Shown piece after piece: positions 44,367 through 52,019 of a stretch of DNA of 64,000 nt. The notes below the pieces were generated by a model. The model was not told the DNA's origin and did not search any database. It saw only the letters and a list, made by a program, of their open reading frames with translations. Origin of the DNA: Stackebrandtia endophytica (lineage in GTDB: Bacteria; Actinomycetota; Actinomycetes; Mycobacteriales; Micromonosporaceae). The position numbers and the translations under genes are program-made. The stretch is taken from contig NZ_VFOW01000001.1 of the NCBI RefSeq assembly GCF_006716355.1, positions 2,852,001-2,916,000 on the forward strand, in the 5' to 3' direction. How positions within the stretch are numbered: position 1 is the stretch's first letter; every line of letters starts with the position of its first letter.

Positions 44367-45386
44367 CTAGTTCGCTTTAAAGCCCGCCGTCGGATCACTA
44401 CTATTGATTGCAGGAGCCATCGGCACAATAAACCTGTAGTCGAGGAAGGCGTTATCGACTTGGCGCGCCTTAATTGTGGCGTCATACATGTCCTTCAGGG
44501 AATTGACGATCTCATCCTCTTTGGTTTCAATATCAGCCCATTCCTTATTAAGTGCGCCGACCACATTGGCCATCACCTCGTCGACGGTCGGAGCCCCGAG
44601 CTCATACGTACTAATGGCAGCTTTTTCCGGAATCTTCTCGTCCGCTGCAGCGATTCCCGCCTGGACGGCCGCCAGTGCGACACCTGCCGCAATGGCAGAA
44701 CCACCTGCCGTGATCGGCATTAGAATGGCTCCCCCTAGAGGTATAACAGCCGCGAGAATCGCCAGGGCAGTTTTTCCATTGTCACCGGCTCCAATCACAC
44801 CAAGAGCACCTATAGCGTCCTGGGCAATATTGAATACATCATTCTGAGCTGCGCGGTAAATGGTCTGATTGGCCTCGAGGGCATTGCGAAGGACAAGCGC
44901 CAACACAGCTTGATTGTCGGTGATTCCGGCAGAAAGTGGCGCGAGGAAGTTGCTTCTCAGATTGTTGGAGAATGCCCCTGCCCAGTTTGCACCCAAATCG
45001 GTCTCGGCCAAAGTTGCCGCCGACTTGATGCCTAGGGCACTTCCCAAATTTTCTTCCGCAGCGGCCATGGTGTCGATCAGTTCGGTGAAATCATCAGGAT
45101 TGGGACTCCCGAATGCCATGAACCAATCTTCGAACTCACTGTACATGCCGTTGATGGTCTCGACTGCCGCGTCCCATTGCTCCCGACTATAGCCATAGCA
45201 GTTGGATCTTGTGTACGCTGAAGCATTGTCAGGATCGCTTTTCTGCGCCAATGACGCCTGCCTAGCTGCGAATTGTTCAAACTCCTCCATCTTTTTCTCT
45301 CTCGCGGTCGAAATCAGCCGTTCCACCATGCTCGGCATATCTTCATAGAAGTTCTTGAGATAAAAGGTGATAGTTCCGGTCGTCAT
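44367..45386 (-). CDS. Large helical protein of the cassette, possible type VII-exported substrate
   Basis: 339 residues from ATG 45386, with GAAGG 8 bases upstream. The first 180 residues are helical and rich in Ala/Glu with spaced tryptophans (SREQWDAAV, DWFMAF). A glycine/alanine-rich hydrophobic stretch follows (about 215-250, ILAAVIPLGGAILMPITAGGSAIAAGVALAA), able to enter membranes. The final 80 residues are again helical. A helical head with a membrane-active middle fits exported effector or LXG/WXG-like proteins. There is no signal peptide. The family is not recognised. GC is about 50 percent in a sampled line against about 67 elsewhere. Confidence 0.6.
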   Translation of the reverse strand: MTTGTITFYLKNFYEDMPSMVERLISTAREKKMEEFEQFAARQASLAQKSDPDNASAYTRSNCYGYSREQWDAAVETINGMYSEFEDWFMAFGSPNPDDFTELIDTMAAAEENLGSALGIKSAATLAETDLGANWAGAFSNNLRSNFLAPLSAGITDNQAVLALVLRNALEANQTIYRAAQNDVFNIAQDAIGALGVIGAGDNGKTALAILAAVIPLGGAILMPITAGGSAIAAGVALAAVQAGIAAADEKIPEKAAISTYELGAPTVDEVMANVVGALNKEWADIETKEDEIVNSLKDMYDATIKARQVDNAFLDYRFIVPMAPAINSSDPTAGFKAN

Positions 45387-45397
45387 TGATTCTGCCT

Positions 45398-46000
45398 TCA
45401 CTCACTCCGGGGAAAACGCTTCGATGCATCGGCCTCCGTTGCACCAGGAGAGTCATATGGATCACCAGAATCTTCGAGAGGAAACTCCGGATCGTCGAGT
45501 GGCCCGTCGGGCGGGTTCTGGGATGGATCATCGAGGTCGACATAGTTCTCATCGACAAGCAACCCGTCAAATTCTTTTCCGATTTCGGTCACCGACTCGG
45601 CATTGTCATCGTCGACACCCCGAAATTCGTTAAGCGCCAAGTTGACCGCTGCAGACGCATCTATCGAATGCTGTGCACTAGACGCTAGTATGTGTTGAAG
45701 TTCATTACGCAACGCCGCCCAGTGCGGATACACCCGCCCAACGCCCGTTATCTCGGAACTTGGCGAATCTCGGTTATTAGCTCTAGATCCGGATCGCGGC
45801 GCAAAGACGACAGCAGAGCTCTCAAGCTCGGTCACGGGGCGGGTCTGGCGAAACGCTTCCGCCGCATCAGCGGTTCCTCCCTGCCCGCCCACTCCACCGA
45901 CTATTTGACTGGCGTTGACGAACCCTTCGGCAATCCGAGGCAAATGCACTTTCGACACTCGCCACAGTGCCAGCAAGTCTCCGCCGGTAATTTCGCTCAC
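45398..46000 (-). CDS. First protein of the low-GC cassette
   Basis: 200 residues from GTG 46000, with AAGGGA 7 bases upstream. The N-terminal 130 residues are helical (LALWRVSKVHLPRIAEGFVNAS; HWAALRNELQHILASSAQHSIDASAAVNLALNEF), in the style of WXG100/PE-like helical hairpins. The last 60 residues are strongly acidic and proline-rich (DLDDPSQNPPDGPLDDPEFPLEDS). It ends 11 bp before the next gene. Function unknown; possibly a secretion partner or chaperone for the second gene's product. Confidence 0.6.
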   Translation of the reverse strand: MSEITGGDLLALWRVSKVHLPRIAEGFVNASQIVGGVGGQGGTADAAEAFRQTRPVTELESSAVVFAPRSGSRANNRDSPSSEITGVGRVYPHWAALRNELQHILASSAQHSIDASAAVNLALNEFRGVDDDNAESVTEIGKEFDGLLVDENYVDLDDPSQNPPDGPLDDPEFPLEDSGDPYDSPGATEADASKRFPRSE

Positions 46001-46251
46001 GGGTTAGTCCCTTCATCTCCTAGTCAGCTATCGGTCCCTCGGCTTCATGGTGGGGCACACGACGCAGAACTGTCTGCAGCGAATCTTTAGCCTCAGCGAG
46101 CACCGCATGTAGCACTCATCGAAACCGCGACGGCGGGACAACCTCCTACCGCAGAAGCCGGTCTAACGCAGCCAACGAAGAGGAGGATCCAACGCATTGC
46201 ACCGGGTTCCGAGTGGCCACAACTCCTGCCGAGGGTCATCTCGTACGCGGT

Positions 46252-46257
46252 TACCCT
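46252..46257 (+). promoter_or_regulatory. -10 element (TACCCT) for leaderless GTG start at 46265
   Basis: TACCCT is followed by 7 bases and GTG 46265. The 46001-46251 stretch shows no gene. Confidence 0.5.
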
Positions 46258-46264
46258 TCAATGC

Positions 46265-47278
46265 GTGGACTCCTCCTACAACCTCGGTGATGCCTCGACT
46301 TACCTGGCTCGCGCCGAACTCCTGTTCGACCTCAACCGTTACGACGAGGCACGTGAGGAACTCGGCGGAGCGTTGTCTCACGATCCGGCACACGTCCCCT
46401 CGCTGACGCTGTTGGCGATCCTGGAGATGCTCGTCGAGAACCACACCGAGGCACTGACCGCCGCAACCGCGGCGCTGGCGGCCGAACCCACCTACGAACC
46501 AGCCATCCTCGCGCGAGCCCACGCACTGGCACTGTCCCGCAACACCGACCAGGCACTGGCTGCCGCGGAGGAGCTTCAACAACGCTTCCCGAACTCCTGG
46601 TGGCACCAGGTGCATTACGCCCTGGTCGTGCAGGAAACCCGCAACGGACAGGACGCACTCGACGCCGCCTGGGTTGCGGTCAGGCTGGCCCCGGAGGAAC
46701 CACGGGCGCACCTCGTCCTGGCCGTGGTGTCCAGCCACCTGGGGCTGGAGGAACTCTCACAGCGGGCCGCCGCAGCAGCGCAACGACTCAACCCGGCCGT
46801 CTTGGCGATGCTGTCCGGCCCGGTCGGTCCACTGTTGTTGCGCGGACGACCCGATCGACCGGTGATGCCGGGCATGCCTCCCGCCGAATCCCCCGAGGAA
46901 CAGATGAGAAAGGCGCCGCTGTCCGAACCACTGCGCCGAGTCCTGCGAATGGGCGCCGGGGTCGGCGTGATCGCACCACTGTTGGTGGCGGCCTTCAGCG
47001 GCGGCGAATCCGGCTTCGGTGCCGTGGTAGCCGTTCTCGTAGCCGTGCTGGGGGTCGTGGCGCTGGCGTTCATGTGGCGCAAGATGCCCGAGCCCGAACA
47101 GGAGGGGCTGCGCGTCGAGGCACAACACGACCGGGTGATCACCCTGGCCATCGGCGGTATCGCGGCCGGACCGGTCCTGACCGCCCTGTTCGGTTTCCTG
47201 GGCAACCCGTTGCTGCTGGCCGGTTCGATCGCGGCCGGGATGATCGTCCTCGGGTTGGCGCTGCTGTATCGCCGTTGA
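46265..47278 (+). CDS. TPR-repeat membrane protein
   Basis: 337 residues from GTG 46265. Residues 10-185 form about five tetratricopeptide-like repeats (YLARAELLFDLNRYDEAREELGGALSHDPAH, LLAILEMLVENHTEALTAATAALAAEPTY, and so on), a protein-interaction scaffold. The C-terminal 110 residues hold four membrane helices in two hairpins. With the TPR part in the cytoplasm it may recruit a partner to the membrane. It lies next to the low-GC cassette but on the opposite strand with its own promoter. Confidence 0.82.
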   Translation: MDSSYNLGDASTYLARAELLFDLNRYDEAREELGGALSHDPAHVPSLTLLAILEMLVENHTEALTAATAALAAEPTYEPAILARAHALALSRNTDQALAAAEELQQRFPNSWWHQVHYALVVQETRNGQDALDAAWVAVRLAPEEPRAHLVLAVVSSHLGLEELSQRAAAAAQRLNPAVLAMLSGPVGPLLLRGRPDRPVMPGMPPAESPEEQMRKAPLSEPLRRVLRMGAGVGVIAPLLVAAFSGGESGFGAVVAVLVAVLGVVALAFMWRKMPEPEQEGLRVEAQHDRVITLAIGGIAAGPVLTALFGFLGNPLLLAGSIAAGMIVLGLALLYRR

Positions 47279-47284
47279 TCAGAA

Positions 47285-47313
47285 CGGGCGTCACCGTCAG
47301 ACGGCGACGCCCG
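47285..47313. terminator. Bidirectional terminator
   Basis: CGGGCGTC-A-CCGT-CAG-ACGG-C-GACGCCCG: 12 paired bases with one A/C mismatch, between the convergent TPR gene and lipoprotein gene. Confidence 0.75.
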
Positions 47314-47320
47314 GACCAGG

Positions 47321-47689
47321 TTAGCCGGCCAGCGAACCGCAGATGTCGGTCAGCGTCGTGAACGCTTCTTCAACGGCCTGGGTGTCGGCCTCGGCGACCG
47401 CGGCGGCGTCGCCGTTGAGCAACGCGTTGGCGGTCTCGGCCTGCTCGGCGTAGTCGAGGACGGCCTGCTTGAGGTTCTCGTCGCTGATGCCGTCGGCGAC
47501 GGTACGCAGTTCGGCGGTGCTGGCGGTCAGGGTCTCGGTGTCACCGGTGACGTTTTGCGAAACTTCGGTGACGGCGGGTACGACTTTGACGCAATCAACG
47601 GCGTCGTTGACCTGGGAACACGCGGTCATGCCGGCGAGAACGAGGGCACCACCGGCGACGGCGGCGGCGATGCGGGGGAAGCGAACCAC
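47321..47689 (-). CDS. Small lipoprotein
   Basis: 122 residues from GTG 47689, with GGAG 7 bases upstream. The signal peptide ends in the lipobox LAGMTAC, so the mature protein is lipid-anchored outside the membrane. The mature part is a single, alanine/threonine-rich helical domain with two further cysteines (VDCVKVV and DICGSLAG) that may form a disulfide. Family not recognised. Confidence 0.78.
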   Translation of the reverse strand: MVRFPRIAAAVAGGALVLAGMTACSQVNDAVDCVKVVPAVTEVSQNVTGDTETLTASTAELRTVADGISDENLKQAVLDYAEQAETANALLNGDAAAVAEADTQAVEEAFTTLTDICGSLAG

Positions 47690-47790
47690 GTGGGTACTCC
47701 TGATGTGAGTTGGGTCAACCACGCCAAGGATATCCGCCGAAGCTGAGAGCCTCCCCGCTCGAACCGTTGCGCCGTAGCGACAGTGGTCTC

Positions 47791-47907
47791 AGAACCCGTC
47801 TGGTCGATCCGGGCAGGTTCTTGATGACATGCGCGACCCCTGGCGATGGTCTTGGATGCGTTCCGAGCTGTACCCCCCCGAGGTACGAACAACCAGACGC
47901 CCTCTCA
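47791..47907 (+). repeat. Interspersed repeat, copy C (internally deleted)
   Basis: The first 70 bp match copy B at about 80 percent (AGAACCCGTC ... GGTTCTTGATGACATGCG ... GATGGTCTTGGATGCG). The 3' end AACCAGACGC (47891-47900) also matches copy B, but the middle of about 90 bp is missing. It fills the gap between the lipoprotein gene and dnaB and touches the dnaB stop codon. Confidence 0.55.
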
Positions 47908-49314
47908 CACCGCCATGTCGACGAACCGGGACAGGTGCAGCTGCGCGGCGACCGTGATCGTGTCGGTGGCACCGTTACGGTGTTTGGCCACGATGAAGTC
48001 GGCCTCACCGGCGCGCGGCGACTCCTTGTCGTAGTAGTCGTCGCGGTGCAACAGGATGACGACGTCGGCATCCTGTTCCAAGCTGCCACTTTCACGAAGG
48101 TCTGACAGCTGTGGACGCTTGTCGGTGCGCTGCTCGGGGCCACGGTTCAGCTGCGCCACGGCGATGACCGGGCACTCGACCTCCTTGGCGAGCAGCTTCA
48201 TGCCTCGGGAGATCTCCGAGACCTCCTGCTGTCGACTCTCGACCCGTTTGGGGGAGCTCATCAGCTGGAGGTAGTCGACGACGATCAGTTTCAGGTTGTG
48301 GCGCTGTTTCAGACGGCGGGCCTTGGCCCGGATCTCCATCAGGGTCATCGAAGGGGTGTCGTCGACGAACAGCGGCGCCTCGGCGATCTCACCCATCCGC
48401 CGTGCCAGGCGGGTCCAGTCGTCGTCGGAGAGTCCGCCGGACCGCAAGACGTGCAACGGAACCCGGGTCTCGGCCGACAGGACACGCATGACGATCTCGA
48501 CCTTGCTCATCTCCAGGGAGAACATCGCGGCGGCCTGCTGGTGATGCAGGGAGGCGTGTCGGATGAAGTCCATGGCGGCGGTCGACTTTCCGGCACCGGG
48601 ACGGCCGGCCACGATGATCAACTGCCCGGGTTGCAGTCCGTTGAGCAGCCGGTCCAGGTCGGCGAACCCGGTGGGCACCCCGGTCATGGCGCCGCCGGAC
48701 TCACCGACGGCCTCGATCTCATCCAGAGTGGGTTGCAGCAGTTCCGACAGCACCGCGAAGTCTTCGCTGACCCGCCGCTCGGTCACGTCGTAGACGGCCT
48801 GTTGCGCCAAGTCGACCAGGTCGTCGATGTCACGGCCACCGCCGGAGGCGGCACCGTATCCCAATTGGACGACCCGGGTGCCGGCTTCGATCAACCGGCG
48901 AAGCACGGCCCGCTCGGACACGATGCGGGCGTAGTAGGAGGCGTTGGCGGCGGTCGGAACCGAGGAGATCAGGGTGTGTAGGTAGGGTGCGCCGCCGATC
49001 TTTCCCAGGTCGCCGGAATCGGTGAGTGCGGCGGCCAGGGTGATCGCATCGGCCGGTTCGCCTCGGGCGTACTTGTCGCAGATCGCGTCGTAGATGATCG
49101 CGTGGGCGGGCTTGTAGAAGTCTTCGGTGTTGAGGATTTCGACGACGTCGGCGACGGCGTCCTTGCTCAACAGCATTCCTCCGAGGGTGCACTGTTCGGC
49201 CAGGACGTCCTGCGGTGGTGTGCGTTCGTACTCGATACCCGGTTCAGGGGGCAGCGGCACGTCATCGTCGTGTGTGGCCAATCGTGGCCTGGCTTTGGCG
49301 GCACCATCGTCCAT
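47905..49314 (-). CDS. dnaB: Replicative DNA helicase DnaB
   Basis: 469 residues from ATG 49314 (GTG 49323 is three codons earlier), with a G-rich ribosome site upstream. The N-terminal primase-interacting domain (PPQDVLAEQCTLGGMLLS...) leads to a RecA-like hexameric helicase core. Walker A is GRPGAGKST at 237-245, with FSLEMSK, the Walker B strand LIVVDYLQLM, and QLNRGPEQRTDKRPQLSDLRESGSLEQDAD. No intein interrupts it, unlike in some actinobacteria. It unwinds DNA at the replication fork. A cluster of DnaA boxes lies just upstream. Confidence 0.96.
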   Translation of the reverse strand: MDDGAAKARPRLATHDDDVPLPPEPGIEYERTPPQDVLAEQCTLGGMLLSKDAVADVVEILNTEDFYKPAHAIIYDAICDKYARGEPADAITLAAALTDSGDLGKIGGAPYLHTLISSVPTAANASYYARIVSERAVLRRLIEAGTRVVQLGYGAASGGGRDIDDLVDLAQQAVYDVTERRVSEDFAVLSELLQPTLDEIEAVGESGGAMTGVPTGFADLDRLLNGLQPGQLIIVAGRPGAGKSTAAMDFIRHASLHHQQAAAMFSLEMSKVEIVMRVLSAETRVPLHVLRSGGLSDDDWTRLARRMGEIAEAPLFVDDTPSMTLMEIRAKARRLKQRHNLKLIVVDYLQLMSSPKRVESRQQEVSEISRGMKLLAKEVECPVIAVAQLNRGPEQRTDKRPQLSDLRESGSLEQDADVVILLHRDDYYDKESPRAGEADFIVAKHRNGATDTITVAAQLHLSRFVDMAV

Positions 49315-49415
49315 GTGAACCACCCCCGTCCTCTGATCTTTCTACTGGCGACCTACGACAGATCACACTGCAAGGTCTGACCTTATGGCGCGGTTTGTCA
49401 GTCGGCAAACCAGCC

Positions 49416-49556
49416 TGTGGATAACTGTGTGGATAACCTGTGGACAACCGGTGGACAAGCTGTGGATAACCATGTGGGTAAGGTGTGGATTTCGCCATAG
49501 ACCAGCATGGGCGGACATCGTGTCCAGGGATTTCGTTATCCACAGGCTGTGGATAG
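49416..49556. promoter_or_regulatory. Cluster of eight DnaA-box-like sites upstream of dnaB
   Basis: Within 141 bp: TGTGGATAA at 49416, 49428 and 49461; TGTGGACAA at 49439; TGTGGGTAA at 49473; TGTGGATTT at 49484; TTATCCACA (reverse orientation) at 49536; TGTGGATAG at 49548. Spacing is 8-23 bp except for one 44-bp gap. It occupies most of the 326-bp gap between dnaB and the small membrane gene. Density is origin-like, but dnaA and dnaN are not next to it. Confidence 0.75.
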
Positions 49557-49640
49557 AAGATTCTGGATGACGGTGTGTCGCCGGGTGCCACCATGGCACG
49601 GTCGGCCGATGGCGCAGATGTTTTCGGACCCGGACACTGG

Positions 49641-50018
49641 ATGACTGTGGATACACCCGACAGACGTGAAGAGGAGGCCCCGGCGGATGCGACCGGGGAG
49701 CGAGCCTTCGCGCCCACATTGATCGCGACGGTCGCCTGGTACGTGCTGCCGGCCGTCGTCTACGTCGGCTGGGTGTTCAGTTTCGGCGCCAGTTCCTGCG
49801 AGGGTCTCCCCTGTGGCCGGTTCGAGCAGGCGTTTCGAGGCCTGTCCGGCGCCATGCCGTGGGCTTTTCCGTCGCTGGCGCTCAGCCTCCTCATCGCGGT
49901 GCTGTTGCGGTTGCCCGCGGTGGGTTGGCGGGCGGGTGCCACCGGGACGGCGGCGGCGATTCTGGGCGCGGGGTTGACCACCGCGATCCTGCGCAGCGTC
50001 GGCTACGACATCGGGTGA
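49641..50018 (+). CDS. Small membrane protein
   Basis: 125 residues from ATG 49641 (MTVDTPDRREEE); the frame opens earlier at GTG 49575. An acidic N-terminal tail is followed by three hydrophobic segments (about 26-46, 70-90, 95-118), with two cysteines in the first external loop (SSCEGLPCGR). Family not recognised. It is convergent with the ribosomal protein operon, with a strong terminator between. Confidence 0.6.
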   Translation: MTVDTPDRREEEAPADATGERAFAPTLIATVAWYVLPAVVYVGWVFSFGASSCEGLPCGRFEQAFRGLSGAMPWAFPSLALSLLIAVLLRLPAVGWRAGATGTAAAILGAGLTTAILRSVGYDIG

Positions 50019-50038
50019 TGTTCGGGTGACATGAAAAA

Positions 50039-50073
50039 GCCGGTCCGCACGGTGGTTCACCGTGCGGACCGGC
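50039..50073. terminator. Strong bidirectional terminator of the rpsF-ssb-rpsR-rplI operon
   Basis: A perfect 16-bp stem (GCCGGTCCGCACGGTG and complement) with a 3-base loop. On the minus strand it is followed by TTTTT, a classic intrinsic terminator for the ribosomal operon. Confidence 0.93.
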
Positions 50074-50150
50074 CGACCAAGACGTACGTCTCAAGTGGAT
50101 GGATACCGCCCATCCGGGTTTGGTCGAGTGGCTTCGGTAACGAGAAGTCG

Positions 50151-50603
50151 TTACTTCTTGGCCGCCACCACGTCCAGGTTGAAGCTCGCCTGCACCTCGG
50201 GGTGCAGCTTGATCGTCACCTTGAAGGTACCGACCGACTTGATGTGGCCGGGCAGTTCGAGACGACGACGGTCCAGCTTCGGTCCACCGGCCGACTCGAC
50301 CGCTTCCACGATCTCGGCGGGGGTGATCGAACCGAACAGGCGGCCACCGGTGCCGGCGCGAGCCACAATACGAACCTTGACCGCCTTCAGCTGGTCGCGG
50401 ATCTCGGTGGCGTGCTCGGCATCGCGGACGTCACGCGCCGCGCGGGCGCGCTTGATCGTCTGCACCTGCTTCTCGCCGCCCTTGGTCCAAGAGATGGCGT
50501 GGCCCTGCGGAAGCAGGTAGTTGCGGCCGTAACCGTTCTTGACCTCGACGATGTCGCCGGGCGAGCCCAGACCGGACACTTCCTGAGTCAGGATGATCTT
50601 CAT
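50151..50603 (-). CDS. rplI: 50S ribosomal protein L9
   Basis: 150 residues. The N-terminal rRNA-binding domain is MKIILTQEVSGLGSPGDIVEVKNGYGRNYLLPQGHA, followed by a long connecting helix (about 40-75) and a C-terminal domain (LFGSITPAEIVEAV...LKLHPEV-type ending). Last gene of the rpsF-ssb-rpsR-rplI operon, 11 bp after rpsR. Confidence 0.97.
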   Translation of the reverse strand: MKIILTQEVSGLGSPGDIVEVKNGYGRNYLLPQGHAISWTKGGEKQVQTIKRARAARDVRDAEHATEIRDQLKAVKVRIVARAGTGGRLFGSITPAEIVEAVESAGGPKLDRRRLELPGHIKSVGTFKVTIKLHPEVQASFNLDVVAAKK

Positions 50604-50614
50604 TCTCCGGCCTC

Positions 50615-50854
50615 CTATCGGGTCTGGCTGGTGTACGGCAGCAGAGCCATCTCGCGGGCGTTCTTGACGGCGCGAGCGATCTGACGCTGTTGTTGAGCGG
50701 TGACACCGGTCACCCGACGCGCACGGATCTTGCCGCGGTCGGAGATGAACTTGCGCAGCAGCGCGGTGTCTTTGAAGTCGATGTAAGTGATGCCCTCTTT
50801 GTCGAGCGGGTTCGACTTCTTCTTCGGCTTGCGAACGGGCGCAGCCTTTGCCAT
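50615..50854 (-). CDS. rpsR: 30S ribosomal protein S18 (zinc-free form)
   Basis: 79 residues from ATG 50854 ([13 protein letters not shown]). Core [27 protein letters not shown] and REMALLPYT are canonical. The cysteine/histidine zinc ligands found in the 'C+' S18 of many actinobacteria are missing: there is no C-x2-C after KKK, and the usual CTQHQR is VTAQQQR. It sits in the standard operon position between ssb and rplI. Confidence 0.96.
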   Translation of the reverse strand: MAKAAPVRKPKKKSNPLDKEGITYIDFKDTALLRKFISDRGKIRARRVTGVTAQQQRQIARAVKNAREMALLPYTSQTR

Positions 50855-50916
50855 GAGTGTTGCCTTTCCATACCGTCGTGAAGCTCGCACTTCACGCGAA
50901 GAGTGTGAACCGTTGG

Positions 50917-51411
50917 TTAGAACGGTGGTTCGTCATCGAAGCCGCCGCCACCGGAACGTCCGGCGGGAGCGGGTGAAGCGGTCGCCCACGGGTCGTCGGA
51001 GGGCGCGCCACCGCCGGAGCGGGAGCCGCCGCCACCACCGGCGCCACGGGAGACCTTCTGGACCTTCGCGGTCGCATACCGCAAAGACGGGCCGATCTCG
51101 TCGACCTCCAGTTCGAAGACGGTGCGCTTCTCGCCTTCCCGGGTTTCGTAGGAGCGCTGACGCAGCCGCCCCTGAACGATGATCCGGCTGCCGCGAGACA
51201 GGGTCTCGGCGACATTCTCGGCGAGGTTGCGCCATGCGTTGCAACTGAGGAACATCGCCTCACCGTCGCGCCATTCGCCGGATGCCCGGTCGAAGGTGCG
51301 TGGCGTCGAGGCGACCCGGAACTTGGCTACGGCGGCACCCGAGGGGGTGTATCGCAGTTCAGGGTCCTCAGTCAGGTTGCCGATGACGGTGATGACAGTT
51401 TCGCCTGCCAT
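50917..51411 (-). CDS. ssb: Single-stranded DNA-binding protein
   Basis: 164 residues. The OB fold occupies about 1-115 ([76 protein letters not shown]). A flexible Gly/Ser/Pro-rich linker leads to the acidic tip FDDEPPF that binds partner proteins. Tetrameric protector of single-stranded DNA in replication and repair. It is encoded between rpsF and rpsR as usual. Confidence 0.97.
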   Translation of the reverse strand: MAGETVITVIGNLTEDPELRYTPSGAAVAKFRVASTPRTFDRASGEWRDGEAMFLSCNAWRNLAENVAETLSRGSRIIVQGRLRQRSYETREGEKRTVFELEVDEIGPSLRYATAKVQKVSRGAGGGGGSRSGGGAPSDDPWATASPAPAGRSGGGGFDDEPPF

Positions 51412-51453
51412 GACCTCTCCTTCTGCATAGGTCCGGCCTTGGCCGGTGGTCTG

Positions 51454-51744
51454 TTATCGCAGTTCGGGTCGCAGCACCTTGGTACGCATGATCGACTCGC
51501 TGAGTCGCATCTGCCGCTCGAGCTCGGCAACCGCGGCCGGTTCGGCCTGGATGTCGACGACGGCGTAGATGCCTTCACTCTTCTTGTTCATCTCGTAGGA
51601 GAGGCGACGACGGCCCCACACGTCGAGCTTTTCCACCGAGCCGCCGGAGCTGCTGATGACTTTGAGGAACGACTCGAGAGTCGGGGTGACCTGACGCTCT
51701 TCCAGGTCGGGATCGAGGATCACCATTACTTCATAGTGACGCAA
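51454..51744 (-). CDS. rpsF: 30S ribosomal protein S6 (TTG start)
   Basis: 96 residues starting at TTG 51744 ([19 protein letters not shown]), with AGGAGG about 10 bases upstream. The in-frame start at 51804 would add 20 residues that no S6 has. Typical beta-alpha-beta S6 fold: [32 protein letters not shown] and [11 protein letters not shown]. First gene of the operon. The rare TTG start may keep its level low. Confidence 0.95.
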   Translation of the reverse strand: MRHYEVMVILDPDLEERQVTPTLESFLKVISSSGGSVEKLDVWGRRRLSYEMNKKSEGIYAVVDIQAEPAAVAELERQMRLSESIMRTKVLRPELR

Positions 51745-51943
51745 GACTCTTCCACCTCCTGTGGTCTCATCGGCCGCGGTCGTTCCGCGGCAGGAGGGTC
51801 TCACGGTGCCTTCGCATGGAACGGAGGCAACCGAGTAAGACTACCTGGTGGTCGACTGTCGATCCGAACTGCCGTACCTGGTCAGGCTAGGGGGATGGTG
51901 TGACATCGGCGACGAGCGCGAGGCTGGGCACCGCAGGCATGTG

Positions 51944-51978
51944 AAGGGACCACCCGCAGCGGAGGCGGGTGGTCCCTT
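51944..51978 (-). terminator. Terminator after the first chaplin-like gene
   Basis: A perfect 14-bp stem AAGGGACCACCCGC / GCGGGTGGTCCCTT with a 7-base loop, 42 bp beyond the stop at 52020. The rest of the 51745-52019 gap is rpsF upstream sequence. Confidence 0.85.
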
Positions 51979-52019
51979 CGTGGTGAATCGGTGATCACCG
52001 GACCGTGATCGGTCGGGTG

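Noticed and set aside
49416-49556. Calling the DnaA-box cluster the chromosome origin
   Set aside because: dnaA, dnaN and rpmH are not next to it, and in related actinobacteria dnaB lies well away from oriC. Left as a regulatory cluster.
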